Origin: Elusimicrobiales bacterium
Lineage (GTDB): Bacteria > Elusimicrobiota > Elusimicrobia > Elusimicrobiales > UBA9959
NCBI GenBank assembly: GCA_026419335.1
Contig: JANZZP010000065.1
Coordinates: 1-60,030 of the forward strand
Reading direction: 5' to 3'
DNA: 60,030 nucleotides
A program made the position numbers and the translations under genes. Below, one piece after another: positions 26,023 through 34,503 of this stretch. A model generated the notes under the pieces. That model worked only from the letters and a program-made list of their open reading frames with translations, was not told where the DNA came from and made no database searches. Position 1 is the first letter of the stretch; each line of letters starts with the position of its first letter.

Positions 26023-26991
26023 TTATCTTATTAAAAGAAAATGCCAGTATGGTAGTTTTTCAGAGAATATTATTTTTGTAAAACAATTTTTAAGATTATT
26101 TTCTATTTCTTTACGAGAAAACCTTTTTTCTATAGAGGTAAAGAATCTATCGTAAACATCTTGTTCAATTCTCTCTATAGTTTTGTTTTTATAAAATTCA
26201 TAAAGTGGTATTATTTTACCTTTGGAAAAAAACTTTTCTGCTAATTTTCCTATATTTATTAGTGGGAGGTAACAAGTATAGGTTATGATTTTAGTTATTA
26301 CTATTTTTATTTTTTTGTTTTCTGTTTTTGATAATATACTTCTAATTAAAGTAACGAATTTTAAAATAACTTTCCAAATAACTGGTCTATTATCTAAATT
26401 ATAATATAAAAATATTAATGATACAGGTGCATATTCTGAAATTTTTTTAATTTCTGTAAATGTATCTTGGGGAATATGATGAAGAACACCAAGCGAGAAA
26501 ATAAAATCTGCAAAATTTTTTTTAAAAGGAAGTCTAGTTATATCTGCCATGAAAAACATTACATTTGTTTGCTTTTGAAAGTTTTTTCTAGCTATAAATA
26601 TACTTGTTGAAAAATCTATTAGGATTAATTCTTTTGCAATGTCTTTTAAAAAATAGCTCCATCTTCCTATTCCACATCCTAAGTCTGCTATTCTTTTGTT
26701 TTTTATTAATTTTTTATCTACTATGTCAAAATACATTTCAAATTCTTTTTTATGTTCATCATCAAGTATTTTATGATATGTTTCCCATTCATGAGAAAAA
26801 CTTTTTTGAACATTTAAAGAATATTTTAGAGAATTTTGTTTCGAATTAATTAAGTCATCATGTATTATTATAACATCATTAATTATATTGTATTTTTTTT
26901 CATTTAATATAATAAAACTATCAGCAATTTCTACATAACTTGAATCAAATATTTCTTTAAGTGTTGATGCAAATTTAGAGTAATATGCCAT
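26023..26991 (-). CDS. Class I SAM-dependent methyltransferase with N-terminal extension
   Basis: A 322-residue protein. Residues 1-95 are an extension of unknown fold, with FSHEWETYHKILDDEHKKEF typical of the linker before the catalytic domain. The Methyltransf_11 core follows: RIADLGCGIGRWSYFL (motif I), LILIDFS, and FADFIFSLGVLHHIP. The last 100 residues are helical with a hydrophobic stretch. The start codon overlaps the stop of the upstream nucleoside-transporter gene (TAATG), so translation is coupled. The substrate cannot be guessed from context. Confidence 0.83.
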   Translation of the reverse strand: MAYYSKFASTLKEIFDSSYVEIADSFIILNEKKYNIINDVIIIHDDLINSKQNSLKYSLNVQKSFSHEWETYHKILDDEHKKEFEMYFDIVDKKLIKNKRIADLGCGIGRWSYFLKDIAKELILIDFSTSIFIARKNFQKQTNVMFFMADITRLPFKKNFADFIFSLGVLHHIPQDTFTEIKKISEYAPVSLIFLYYNLDNRPVIWKVILKFVTLIRSILSKTENKKIKIVITKIITYTCYLPLINIGKLAEKFFSKGKIIPLYEFYKNKTIERIEQDVYDRFFTSIEKRFSRKEIENNLKNCFTKIIFSEKLPYWHFLLIR

Positions 26992-28217
26992 TAAATTAAA
27001 ATTCCTGCAATAGCTGCTGTCATAAAACAGGCAAGAGAGCCAGCTAAAACTGCATAAAGTCCTAGTTTTGCAAGGTCGTGTCTTCTTGTGGGTGCTATTC
27101 CTCCAATACCTCCTATTTGAATTGCTATTGAAAGAAAATTAGAAAAGCCACAAAGTGCATAAGAAGCAATTATGGCTGATCTTTCAGATATCACTCCTGG
27201 ATTATTTTTAATAAACTCTGCCATATTAAAATATGCTACAAATTCATTTAAAATAGTTTTTTGTCCCATCCATTGAGCAACTTTTGGTATATCTTGTGGA
27301 GTAATCCCCATCAACCAAGCTATTGGATAAAATATCCATCCCATTATTTTTTCAAGCGTAAGTCCTGGTGATATAAATCCTATAATATAATTCCCTAAAG
27401 CTAAAAGACTCATAAAAGCTATAAGGCATGCTGCCACATTAAGTGCAAGTGTAAGCCCTGTAGTAGCTCCATTTGCTGCTGCATCTATTATATTTGCATC
27501 ATTTATCTCTACATGTATTTTAACAATTCCTTTTGTTTTTGGGTGTTCTGTTTCTGGAATTATTATTTTTGCCATAACTAAAGCAGCTGGAGCACTTATT
27601 ATTGAAGCGGCAAGTAAATGTCCTGCTATGTTAGGAATATGGTCTTTTAAAATTCCAATGTATGCAGCCATAACTCCTCCTGCTATTGTTGCCATACCAC
27701 CAGTCATAACTGCTAACAGTTCGCTTTTAGTCATTTCTGGAACGTAAGGTTTAATAACAAGAGGAGCTTCTGTTTGACCAACAAATATATTCGCACTGGC
27801 AGATAAAGATTCAGCACCACTTGTACCCATAAATTTCGTCATTATTTTAGCAAAAAATATTACAATTTTTTGCATAATTCCAAGATAATACATGACTGAC
27901 ATTAATGATGAAAAAAATATTATGGTTGGTAAAACTTGAAATGCGAATATAAATCCATAATTATTGCTATCTGCTAAAGAACCAAATACAAATTTTGCTC
28001 CTTCTATTGAAAACGATATTATTTTTACTATTATATCATTCATTATTTCGAAAAATTTCCTTCCTAGAGGAAATTTTAATACAAGAAAAGCAAAAATTAC
28101 TTGAATAATTGTTCCAGTAATAACAGTTTTATAGTTTATAGCTTTTTTGTTTGTACTAAATAGGTACGCTATTAAAATGAGTGCAAATATACCTATTAGA
28201 CTTATGACTCTTTCCAT
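26991..28217 (-). CDS. Concentrative nucleoside transporter (CNT/NupC family)
   Basis: A 408-residue integral membrane symporter that imports nucleosides with H+ or Na+. The N-terminal Nucleos_tra2_N region is seen in helices 1-3, then ASANIFVGQTEAPLVIKPYV, the core CNT signature with the Gln-Thr-Glu substrate site, and LLAVMTGGMATIAGGVMAAYIG. The second half has NEFVAYFNMAEF and YALCGFSNFLSIAIQIGGIGG, matching the second re-entrant loop. Ribosome site GGAGG stands 4 nt before the ATG and a TATAAT box lies upstream. With DeoB at 39011 it may feed nucleoside salvage. Confidence 0.93.
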   Translation of the reverse strand: MERVISLIGIFALILIAYLFSTNKKAINYKTVITGTIIQVIFAFLVLKFPLGRKFFEIMNDIIVKIISFSIEGAKFVFGSLADSNNYGFIFAFQVLPTIIFFSSLMSVMYYLGIMQKIVIFFAKIMTKFMGTSGAESLSASANIFVGQTEAPLVIKPYVPEMTKSELLAVMTGGMATIAGGVMAAYIGILKDHIPNIAGHLLAASIISAPAALVMAKIIIPETEHPKTKGIVKIHVEINDANIIDAAANGATTGLTLALNVAACLIAFMSLLALGNYIIGFISPGLTLEKIMGWIFYPIAWLMGITPQDIPKVAQWMGQKTILNEFVAYFNMAEFIKNNPGVISERSAIIASYALCGFSNFLSIAIQIGGIGGIAPTRRHDLAKLGLYAVLAGSLACFMTAAIAGILI

Positions 28218-28240
28218 ATTTCCTCCGTTTATATATTATA

Positions 28241-29797
28241 TCAATTTAATTTTAGTAATTTTTTTATGTAATAAATTGCTGCTTTTGAAGAAAATTCGTT
28301 TATTCCATATGTTTCTATTATACAGTCAAAGTCTTCTATAAAAAAAGTTGAATCATAAGGATTTAACATATTTATATATAGCGAGTGATCATAGTAATTT
28401 AATAATTTTTTTATTTCTTTTATTTTTTCATCTTTAATATATGGCCAAAAATATGATGCTATTATAATATAAGAATCTTGTATTTTATGTTTTTTTAGTT
28501 CATTAATATTAGTATACATAATAGCAGATGAATTTAGTTTTTTTATTTCACTATAAATGATTAATATATCTTTTAAATATCTTTGAGGAATTATAAATAA
28601 AATATCAAGTTTTTTTGTATTTATTATTTTATCTATCTTTGAGCATTTAGGTGACGTTATTGATTTTAATGATATTTCTTGAGCAATTTTTTTATATGCA
28701 ATATCAAAATCATCTTTATATGAATAAAAATTTTTTAATTTATGCTTTTCTTTAAAATTTTTGATTCTTATATTTTTTTCTAATATGTCTTTAATAGTTA
28801 ATTCTTTATTTTTTATTGCTTTTTTTATACGATTTACTACTTTTTGAGAGTTATACCTTCCTATTAATACCATATCTGATCCATTTTTAAGTGATATTAC
28901 AGCAGCATCTTCAACTGAATAATTTGATGATATTGCTTTCATGTCTAAACTATCAGTTATAATCAAACCTTTAAAACCAAGTTGTTTTCTTAAAATATCT
29001 TTCATAAATATTTTTGACATGCTTGCTGGATTGTTAGAATCAATCAGTTTATACAATATATGTGAGGTCATTATAATGTCTGCTTTATCTTCTAATATCA
29101 TATTTTTGAATGGTTTTATATGTATTTCATAAAGTTCTATAGGTTCAATTGAAGTTTGTGGTAATACTAAATGAGAATCTTTATCAACCATTCCATGTCC
29201 TGGAAAATGTTTTAATGTTGTTATAATTCCAGATGCACTAAGTCCTTCATAAACTGCTTTGGAAAAGTTGAATACTATTAATGGATTATTTGAAAAAGAC
29301 CTAATATTTATTATTGGATTTTTAGGATTAGTATTTACATCGATAGTAGGTGCAAAAATAGTATTTATTCCTGCTTTTTTTAATTCAAGACCTATAAGGT
29401 AAAATAAAACAGAGGTATTTTTTATATCTGATGATTTTGCTATAGCCATATTTGATGGGAGATTTAAAAGACCATGTGTTTGATGTAGATAAACAGTTCC
29501 ACCTTCGTAATCTATTGCTATAAATGGGGGATTATTTTTTGATTTTTCATATATTTTAGTTGTAAGATTTCTTGTATCTTCAAAATTATGATTACCCCAC
29601 ATAAGTTGTATTCCACCAATACCTTCTTCGATATCCGTAAATATGTATTTTTCTTGATCTATATCGTAAGATTTGAATATTAATTGATAAATGAATGAAT
29701 CATTAAATAATTCATTAGAGGATGTTTGAGAAAACAAGCAAATGCTTCCAAGTAAATATGTAATCAAAAGTAATTTTATTTTTAAATATTCTAACAC
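28241..29797 (-). CDS. Glycoside hydrolase family 3 protein, NagZ-like, secreted
   Basis: The 518-residue protein starts at a GTG preceded by a TATAAT box 5 nt upstream, and has a signal peptide (IKLLLITYLLGSICLFSQ). The GH3 N-terminal barrel includes AIDYEGGTVYLHQTHGLLNLPSNMA, and TLKHFPGHGMVDKDSHLVLP is the NagZ signature holding the Asp-His acid/base dyad. The nucleophile Asp is in GLIITDSLDMKAIS. The last 150 residues form a second alpha/beta domain, so the layout is longer than E. coli NagZ. A periplasmic beta-N-acetylhexosaminidase for cell-wall or chitin fragments is most likely. Confidence 0.88.
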   Translation of the reverse strand: MLEYLKIKLLLITYLLGSICLFSQTSSNELFNDSFIYQLIFKSYDIDQEKYIFTDIEEGIGGIQLMWGNHNFEDTRNLTTKIYEKSKNNPPFIAIDYEGGTVYLHQTHGLLNLPSNMAIAKSSDIKNTSVLFYLIGLELKKAGINTIFAPTIDVNTNPKNPIINIRSFSNNPLIVFNFSKAVYEGLSASGIITTLKHFPGHGMVDKDSHLVLPQTSIEPIELYEIHIKPFKNMILEDKADIIMTSHILYKLIDSNNPASMSKIFMKDILRKQLGFKGLIITDSLDMKAISSNYSVEDAAVISLKNGSDMVLIGRYNSQKVVNRIKKAIKNKELTIKDILEKNIRIKNFKEKHKLKNFYSYKDDFDIAYKKIAQEISLKSITSPKCSKIDKIINTKKLDILFIIPQRYLKDILIIYSEIKKLNSSAIMYTNINELKKHKIQDSYIIIASYFWPYIKDEKIKEIKKLLNYYDHSLYINMLNPYDSTFFIEDFDCIIETYGINEFSSKAAIYYIKKLLKLN

Positions 29798-29802
29798 AAA
29801 AT

Positions 29803-29812
29803 ATTATATAAT
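29803..29812. promoter_or_regulatory. Palindromic divergent -10 core
   Basis: ATTATATAAT again. On the minus strand TATAAT (29808 to 29803) ends 5 nt before the GTG start at 29797. On the plus strand TATAAT (29807-29812) ends 11 nt before ATG 29824, predicting a leader of about 4 nt. No ribosome sites are seen on either side. Confidence 0.55.
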
Positions 29813-29823
29813 ATTCATTCATT

Positions 29824-30465
29824 ATGGAAAATAATTTATTTAAGTTAATTTATATTGATGATAATTTAATTACAGTATCAAAAAAATATGGTATACCTGT
29901 TACTAAGGGTAGAGGTGATTTATCAAAAATTGAAAATCTTACAGATATTTTAATTAAGGAGTTTGGAAATATATATAGAGTCCACAGAATAGATAAAGAT
30001 ACATCAGGTTTAATTGTGTTTGCGAGAAATAAGTATATTCATCGAGATTTGTCTATACTTTTTGAAAACAGAAAGATTATTAAGAAATATCTCGCTATAG
30101 TGTGGGGAATAATTGATAAAAAGATTAAAATAGATAAACCTATTAGAGAATTTGCTTCTGGAAGATGTGGTGTAGATTATAGAGGTAAAAATGCCTTAAC
30201 ATATATAACACCAATAAAACAATTGAATGAATTTACTCTTATTGAAGCATATCCTTTTACTGGCAGGAGACATCAAATAAGAGTCCATTTGTATGACATA
30301 GGACATCCTATTGTTGGAGATCCTCTTTATGGTGATTTACCTAAACAAAAAAAATATTTTAGAATGTTTTTACATTCTGCTTATATTTCTTTTTATTTTA
30401 ATGATTATAAATATAGTTTTGAAGATTCAGATGAGTTCTTGAAGATTATAAATGAAACTTTTTAG
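29824..30465 (+). CDS. RluA-family pseudouridine synthase
   Basis: A 213-residue member of the RluA/RluC group that isomerises uridine to pseudouridine in rRNA or tRNA. The catalytic aspartate lies in VHRIDKDTSGLIVFARN, the hallmark of the family. Other markers are KYLAIVWG, an AYPFTGRRHQIRVHLYDIGHPIVGDPLYG block near residue 150 and a final LHSAYISF. No S4 RNA-binding domain precedes the catalytic domain, so it is of the short type. The target position cannot be deduced. Confidence 0.92.
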   Translation: MENNLFKLIYIDDNLITVSKKYGIPVTKGRGDLSKIENLTDILIKEFGNIYRVHRIDKDTSGLIVFARNKYIHRDLSILFENRKIIKKYLAIVWGIIDKKIKIDKPIREFASGRCGVDYRGKNALTYITPIKQLNEFTLIEAYPFTGRRHQIRVHLYDIGHPIVGDPLYGDLPKQKKYFRMFLHSAYISFYFNDYKYSFEDSDEFLKIINETF

Positions 30466-30499
30466 ACTTATTTACATCTAAATATATAGGAGGTGTATT

Positions 30500-31138
30500 A
30501 TGATGTTAGATTATGAAACTAGAGATAAAATAAAAAAAGCATTTTCAGATTTGAAAAACAGGGTCGGAATTGTATTTTTTAAAGAGAGTTTAAATTGTTC
30601 AACTTGTAAAGAAATGGAAATATTATTAGAGGAAATAAAAGATACACTAAGTTTTATAGATCTTGAAGTTTATAATAAATATTTGGATATGCAAAAAGCA
30701 GATGAATATAAAGTAGAAAAAACACCTGCTGTGTTTTTTAAAGATTATTTAGGATTTAAAAAGAATTTGATAATATACGGTTTTACTCATGGATATGAAT
30801 TTATAACTCTACTAGAAATAATCAAATATATCTCTGGCTTTAAAATTGATTTAGAAGAGGAAAGTATGAAAGTTTTAGAAACATTGAATAAAGATGTTAA
30901 TATAAAAGTGTTTGTTACTCCTACTTGTCCTTATTGTCCTTCTACTGTTTTAACGCTTGCTAAATTTTCTTTATTTTCTTCTAGAATAAATACCGAGATA
31001 ATAATGGTAAATGAGTTTTATGAACTTGCAACAAAATATGGTGTTAGAGGTGTACCAAAAACTATTGTGAATGAAAAGATACATCTTGAAGGGGCAAGAG
31101 CTGAATCAGATTTTATAAATGCAATTTTAAATAGTTAA
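30500..31138 (+). CDS. Protein disulfide oxidoreductase/glutaredoxin-like, two thioredoxin folds
   Basis: The 212-residue protein joins two thioredoxin-fold units, as in the PDO family. The first unit (1-115) has CSTC at about residue 33, and the second (118-212) has CPYC near residue 143 in VFVTPTCPYCPSTVLTL. Cis-proline sites are visible as KTPAVFF and RGVPKTIV. There is no signal peptide, so it acts in the cytoplasm as a disulfide reductase or isomerase, possibly with thioredoxin reductase or as peroxide partner. AGGAGG stands 6 nt upstream of ATG 30500; a second ATG follows directly at 30503. Confidence 0.87.
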   Translation: MMLDYETRDKIKKAFSDLKNRVGIVFFKESLNCSTCKEMEILLEEIKDTLSFIDLEVYNKYLDMQKADEYKVEKTPAVFFKDYLGFKKNLIIYGFTHGYEFITLLEIIKYISGFKIDLEEESMKVLETLNKDVNIKVFVTPTCPYCPSTVLTLAKFSLFSSRINTEIIMVNEFYELATKYGVRGVPKTIVNEKIHLEGARAESDFINAILNS

Positions 31139-31150
31139 ATTTTAATTTTG

Positions 31151-31156
31151 TATAAT
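31151..31156 (+). promoter_or_regulatory. -10 box with leaderless spacing before the small membrane protein
   Basis: TTTTG then TATAAT ends 7 nt before ATG 31164. The mRNA would begin at the start codon. The identical TTTTGTATAAT occurs at 49833-49843. Confidence 0.6.
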
Positions 31157-31163
31157 AGGTTTA

Positions 31164-31490
31164 ATGAAAGATATTATTTTTTGTAAAAATAAAAAAAATA
31201 CAGACTATGATTATATAGAGCCAGAAATAGTTGACCTTGAAGAAAAAAGAAGAAATGGTTTTATTTATAATGTCTTTTTAAAGTTTTTTAATAATTCTAA
31301 AAAAATTCTTATTATCTTTATAATATTATGGCTAATATTATCACTTTTTTTTATTATTGGAGGTGTTTTTTTATCTTCAACAGTGATTGGAATGATTATA
31401 GGAATACCAATTATTATCCTGGGCTTTTTAAGTTTAATGGTTTTAATTAATATTTTTAGATTATTAATGAAGATAAAAATATTTAAATAA
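31164..31490 (+). CDS. Small membrane protein with two helices
   Basis: A 108-residue protein I do not recognise. A charged, disordered N-terminus (residues 1-40) with EPEIVDLEEKRR is followed by two hydrophobic helices at about 48-70 and 73-98, then a short basic tail. It starts from its own leaderless promoter and ends 11 bp before the M18 aminopeptidase gene. Function unknown; a membrane adaptor or phage-shock-like role is possible only in the sense of size and topology. Confidence 0.6.
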   Translation: MKDIIFCKNKKNTDYDYIEPEIVDLEEKRRNGFIYNVFLKFFNNSKKILIIFIILWLILSLFFIIGGVFLSSTVIGMIIGIPIIILGFLSLMVLINIFRLLMKIKIFK

Positions 31491-31501
31491 TTGGAGGTAT
31501 A

Positions 31502-32932
31502 ATGTATACAAAAATAAATAATATAGAAAAAAACATTTTTTATGAGAGAAAAAATGGGTGGTTATTGGTTAAACAGAATGAAGAAAAATCAATTAGTAAA
31601 TTTTCTTTAGAATATATGGATTTTTTGTCTAAAGTTAAAACAGAAAGAGAATTTCATAATATGGCAATTTCTTTTCTTAATAAATCTGGTTTTAAACCTC
31701 TCAGTTATTTTAAAAAAATTTCAGAAGGAGATAAAATTTATATTTCTGAGCATGATAAAACTATTTTTGCATTTATTATAGGTAGAAATGAAATTGAAAC
31801 TGGAATAAATATTGTAGGAGCTCATATTGATTCTCCTAGAATAGATATAAAACAAAATCCTTTATATGAAGATAATGATACAGGTATGTGTTATTTAGAT
31901 ACTCATTATTATGGGGGAATAAAGAAATATCAATGGCTGTCTCAACCTCTTGCTTTGCATGGTGTTGTTATTAAAAAGAATGGTCAAAGAATTAATATTA
32001 TAGTTGGTGAAAATGATAATGAACCTGTTTTTTGTATAACTGATTTGTTGCCACATCTTGCACAAAATCAAATGAAAAAAACTCTTTCAGAAGCAGTTGA
32101 AGGAGAGAAATTAGATATATTAGTAGGCTCAATTCCTATAAATGATGATAATCTAAAATTCAAAGTAAAAGCAAATATTTTAAAAATTTTAAATGAAAAG
32201 TATTCAATTACAGAAGAAGATTTCCTTTCGGCAGAACTTGAAGCTGTTCCTGCTTTTAAACCCAGGGAATTGGGTTTTGATAAGTCTATGATAATTGGAT
32301 ATGGGCAAGATGATAGATCTTGCGCTTATGCAGCATTGAAAGCTTTTATAGATTCAAAGGAAAGTGATTTCACTTCATGTCTTATACTCGCTGATAAGGA
32401 AGAAATAGGTTCTTATGGGGCTACTGGTATGGCTTCTAATATGTTCGAATATGCTTTTTCAGAAGTAATATTAAAGTATTATAATTCTTATAATGATATA
32501 AAACTTAAAAGAGCTCTTAAAAATTCATGGATGATTTCAGCAGATGTAAATTCTTTATTTGATCCATTATATCCTTCAGTTTCCGAAAAGAAAAATACAG
32601 CTATAATTAATCATGGAACTTGCGTTACAAAATATACTGGCAGAGGGGGGAAAAGTGGAGCTTCTGATGCAAATGCTGAGTTTTTAGCAGAAATCAGAAG
32701 AATATTTGATTCTAATGGAGTGATATGGCAGACTGGTGAGCTTGGCAAGGTAGATGAAGGTGGAGGGGGAACTATTGCTCATTATCTTGCAAGATATGGA
32801 ATGCAGGTAGTTGATTGTGGGGTTGGAGTTCTATCAATGCATGCTCCTTATGAAATTGTTTCAAAATTTGATTTATATATGACTTATAAAGCATATTTAT
32901 GTTTTTTAAAGGATAATAATAGGATTAAATAA
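31502..32932 (+). CDS. M18-family aminopeptidase
   Basis: The 476-residue protein is a cytoplasmic zinc aminopeptidase of family M18 (aspartyl aminopeptidase/ApeB type), which removes N-terminal residues from peptides. Metal-site motifs are visible: VGAHIDSPRIDIK (His and Asp), GYGQDDRSCAYAALKA (the second Asp), DKEEIGSYGATGM (catalytic Glu pair) and, at the C-terminus, MHAPYEIVSKFDLYMTYKAY. Length is within the family range. The gene has a TTGGAGG ribosome site and is followed after 12 nt by the asparaginase-like gene, forming a peptide/amino-acid salvage pair. Confidence 0.93.
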   Translation: MYTKINNIEKNIFYERKNGWLLVKQNEEKSISKFSLEYMDFLSKVKTEREFHNMAISFLNKSGFKPLSYFKKISEGDKIYISEHDKTIFAFIIGRNEIETGINIVGAHIDSPRIDIKQNPLYEDNDTGMCYLDTHYYGGIKKYQWLSQPLALHGVVIKKNGQRINIIVGENDNEPVFCITDLLPHLAQNQMKKTLSEAVEGEKLDILVGSIPINDDNLKFKVKANILKILNEKYSITEEDFLSAELEAVPAFKPRELGFDKSMIIGYGQDDRSCAYAALKAFIDSKESDFTSCLILADKEEIGSYGATGMASNMFEYAFSEVILKYYNSYNDIKLKRALKNSWMISADVNSLFDPLYPSVSEKKNTAIINHGTCVTKYTGRGGKSGASDANAEFLAEIRRIFDSNGVIWQTGELGKVDEGGGGTIAHYLARYGMQVVDCGVGVLSMHAPYEIVSKFDLYMTYKAYLCFLKDNNRIK

Positions 32933-32944
32933 TAGGGAGTCTTT

Positions 32945-33436
32945 ATGATAATAAAAATAATTGTAACTGGTGGAACATTTGATAAAGAGTATAATGAAAT
33001 TACTGGACATCTTTTTTTTAGAGATACTCATGTAAAAGAAATGCTTGAACTTGGTAGATGTAGAGTTAAATATAATATTAAGAAGCTTATGATGATAGAT
33101 AGTCTTTTTATGAAAAAAGAACATAGAGAAATCATTGCTAAAGAATGTATAAGAAGCAAAGAAAAAAATATTATTATAACACACGGTACTGATACAATGG
33201 TTGAAACAGCAAAACTTCTTGGTAAAAAAATCAAAGATAAAACAATAGTTTTAACTGGTGCTATGGTTCCCTATAGATTTGGTTCATCTGATGGAATGTT
33301 TAATCTTGGAAGTGCAATTTCTTTTGTACAAGTACTTCCTCCTGGTGTCTACATTGCAATGAATGGACGTTATTTTAATTGGTATAATGTTAAAAAAAAT
33401 AAAGAAAAGGGTGAATTTGAAGAGATTGGTAATTAA
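32945..33436 (+). CDS. Single-domain asparaginase-like protein
   Basis: At 163 residues this protein covers only the N-terminal domain of type I/II asparaginases, which normally have about 330 residues. It has both catalytic threonine motifs: VTGGTFDKEYN (TGGT) and IITHGTDTMVETA (HGTDT). It also has IVLTGAMVPYRFGSSDGMFNLGSA, the substrate-binding lysine region being altered to MVPYRF. It ends naturally at a stop that overlaps the convergent gene by 4 bp, so it is not an obvious truncation. Short stand-alone asparaginase-domain proteins exist in other bacteria; whether they hydrolyse asparagine is unclear. Confidence 0.85.
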   Translation: MIIKIIVTGGTFDKEYNEITGHLFFRDTHVKEMLELGRCRVKYNIKKLMMIDSLFMKKEHREIIAKECIRSKEKNIIITHGTDTMVETAKLLGKKIKDKTIVLTGAMVPYRFGSSDGMFNLGSAISFVQVLPPGVYIAMNGRYFNWYNVKKNKEKGEFEEIGN

Positions 33437-34503
33437 AATACTATTATTGTTTTTTCTTTATTTGTAGATGGTAAAGGTGGTGTTTTTTCTCTATTTTTTT
33501 CTTTGAATTTTTCAAGTTGTGGAGATTTTTTAGGAGTTGGTTTATCTTGAAAATTTCCTAATCTGTATGTTACGGAGAAGATACTGTATTTGTATACAGA
33601 CGTAAATGTAGTTGCTATATCAAATGAGAAATTATGAGTATATAACCCAATACCTAAAGTTAAACCTTTGTTGTCATCAAAAAATCTATAGCCTGTTCTA
33701 AAAGAGAAAATGTCTTCAATAGTATAATCTATACCTAATTTAAGCGATTGTTTTTTATCAGTTAAGTAACTATCATATTCAATAGAAATAGTAGTTTTAT
33801 TTTCAAGTATAGTTGGCCTTGAATATGAAGTGGCTATTCTAAATATAGTTGGAAGTTTATACTCTTCTTTATAGTATTTTATTTTTCCGAGAGAATTTGA
33901 TAGCGATAATCCAAATGTTATACCAACATCTGTAAGCTTTCCAATATATCCTACATCAGCTGCTAAAGAATTTGCAGAGTATTTTGATAGTAGTGTTGAG
34001 TTGATATATTTTAAAGATATTCCTGCAGCACCTTCAAATTTTGATTTTGTAGAAGGACTAATATATATAGTTTGTTCTGTTAACTTTTCTGCATATCCAA
34101 ATGTTATTATAGTATCTTTTTCTGCAGATGTGTTTTTTTCTGTTATATTACCTGAATTGTCTATAGTTCTTATTTTCATATTACCAAGATTTGAGAAATA
34201 TATAGACATACCACAATGAGGTGTAGAGAATTCTGATAAAATTTTATATGGTATTTCTATAGCAGTTGAAATGTATGAATATGAAGCGTCTTCAAAACCA
34301 TTAGAAAGTGACAATGATGTTTCAAATTTTTTACCAAAAGCAAGACCTGCTGGGTTGTAATTTAAAGCAGATATACCTTCTTCTATTGCAGCGTTTGAAC
34401 CAGCCATTCCTACAACTAAAGCGTTGAAATCATTTTTTAAAATGTCTAATCCTGATAGTTTTAAATTTAGTATTAGAATTGTTGTTAAAAGTAGTATATT
34501 CAT
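33433..34503 (-). CDS. PorV/PorQ-like outer-membrane barrel protein
   Basis: The 356-residue protein has an N-terminal signal peptide and then ALVVGMAGSNAAIEEGISALNYNPAGLAFG, the typical opening of the PorV/PorQ (UPF0164, FadL-like) family in which a lipid barrel protein is marked by the NPAGL motif. About fourteen beta strands follow, for example SYSYISTAIEIPY and KLGIDYTIEDIFSFRTGYRFF. After the barrel a Pro/Lys/Glu-rich tail (about residues 320-356) is unusual. It is the last gene of the operon that encodes a secreted protease with a sorting-like C-terminus, and PorV is a shuttle protein in type IX secretion, which makes a functional link worth testing. Overlaps: 4 bp with each neighbour. 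Confidence 0.78.
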   Translation of the reverse strand: MNILLLTTILILNLKLSGLDILKNDFNALVVGMAGSNAAIEEGISALNYNPAGLAFGKKFETSLSLSNGFEDASYSYISTAIEIPYKILSEFSTPHCGMSIYFSNLGNMKIRTIDNSGNITEKNTSAEKDTIITFGYAEKLTEQTIYISPSTKSKFEGAAGISLKYINSTLLSKYSANSLAADVGYIGKLTDVGITFGLSLSNSLGKIKYYKEEYKLPTIFRIATSYSRPTILENKTTISIEYDSYLTDKKQSLKLGIDYTIEDIFSFRTGYRFFDDNKGLTLGIGLYTHNFSFDIATTFTSVYKYSIFSVTYRLGNFQDKPTPKKSPQLEKFKEKNREKTPPLPSTNKEKTIIVF

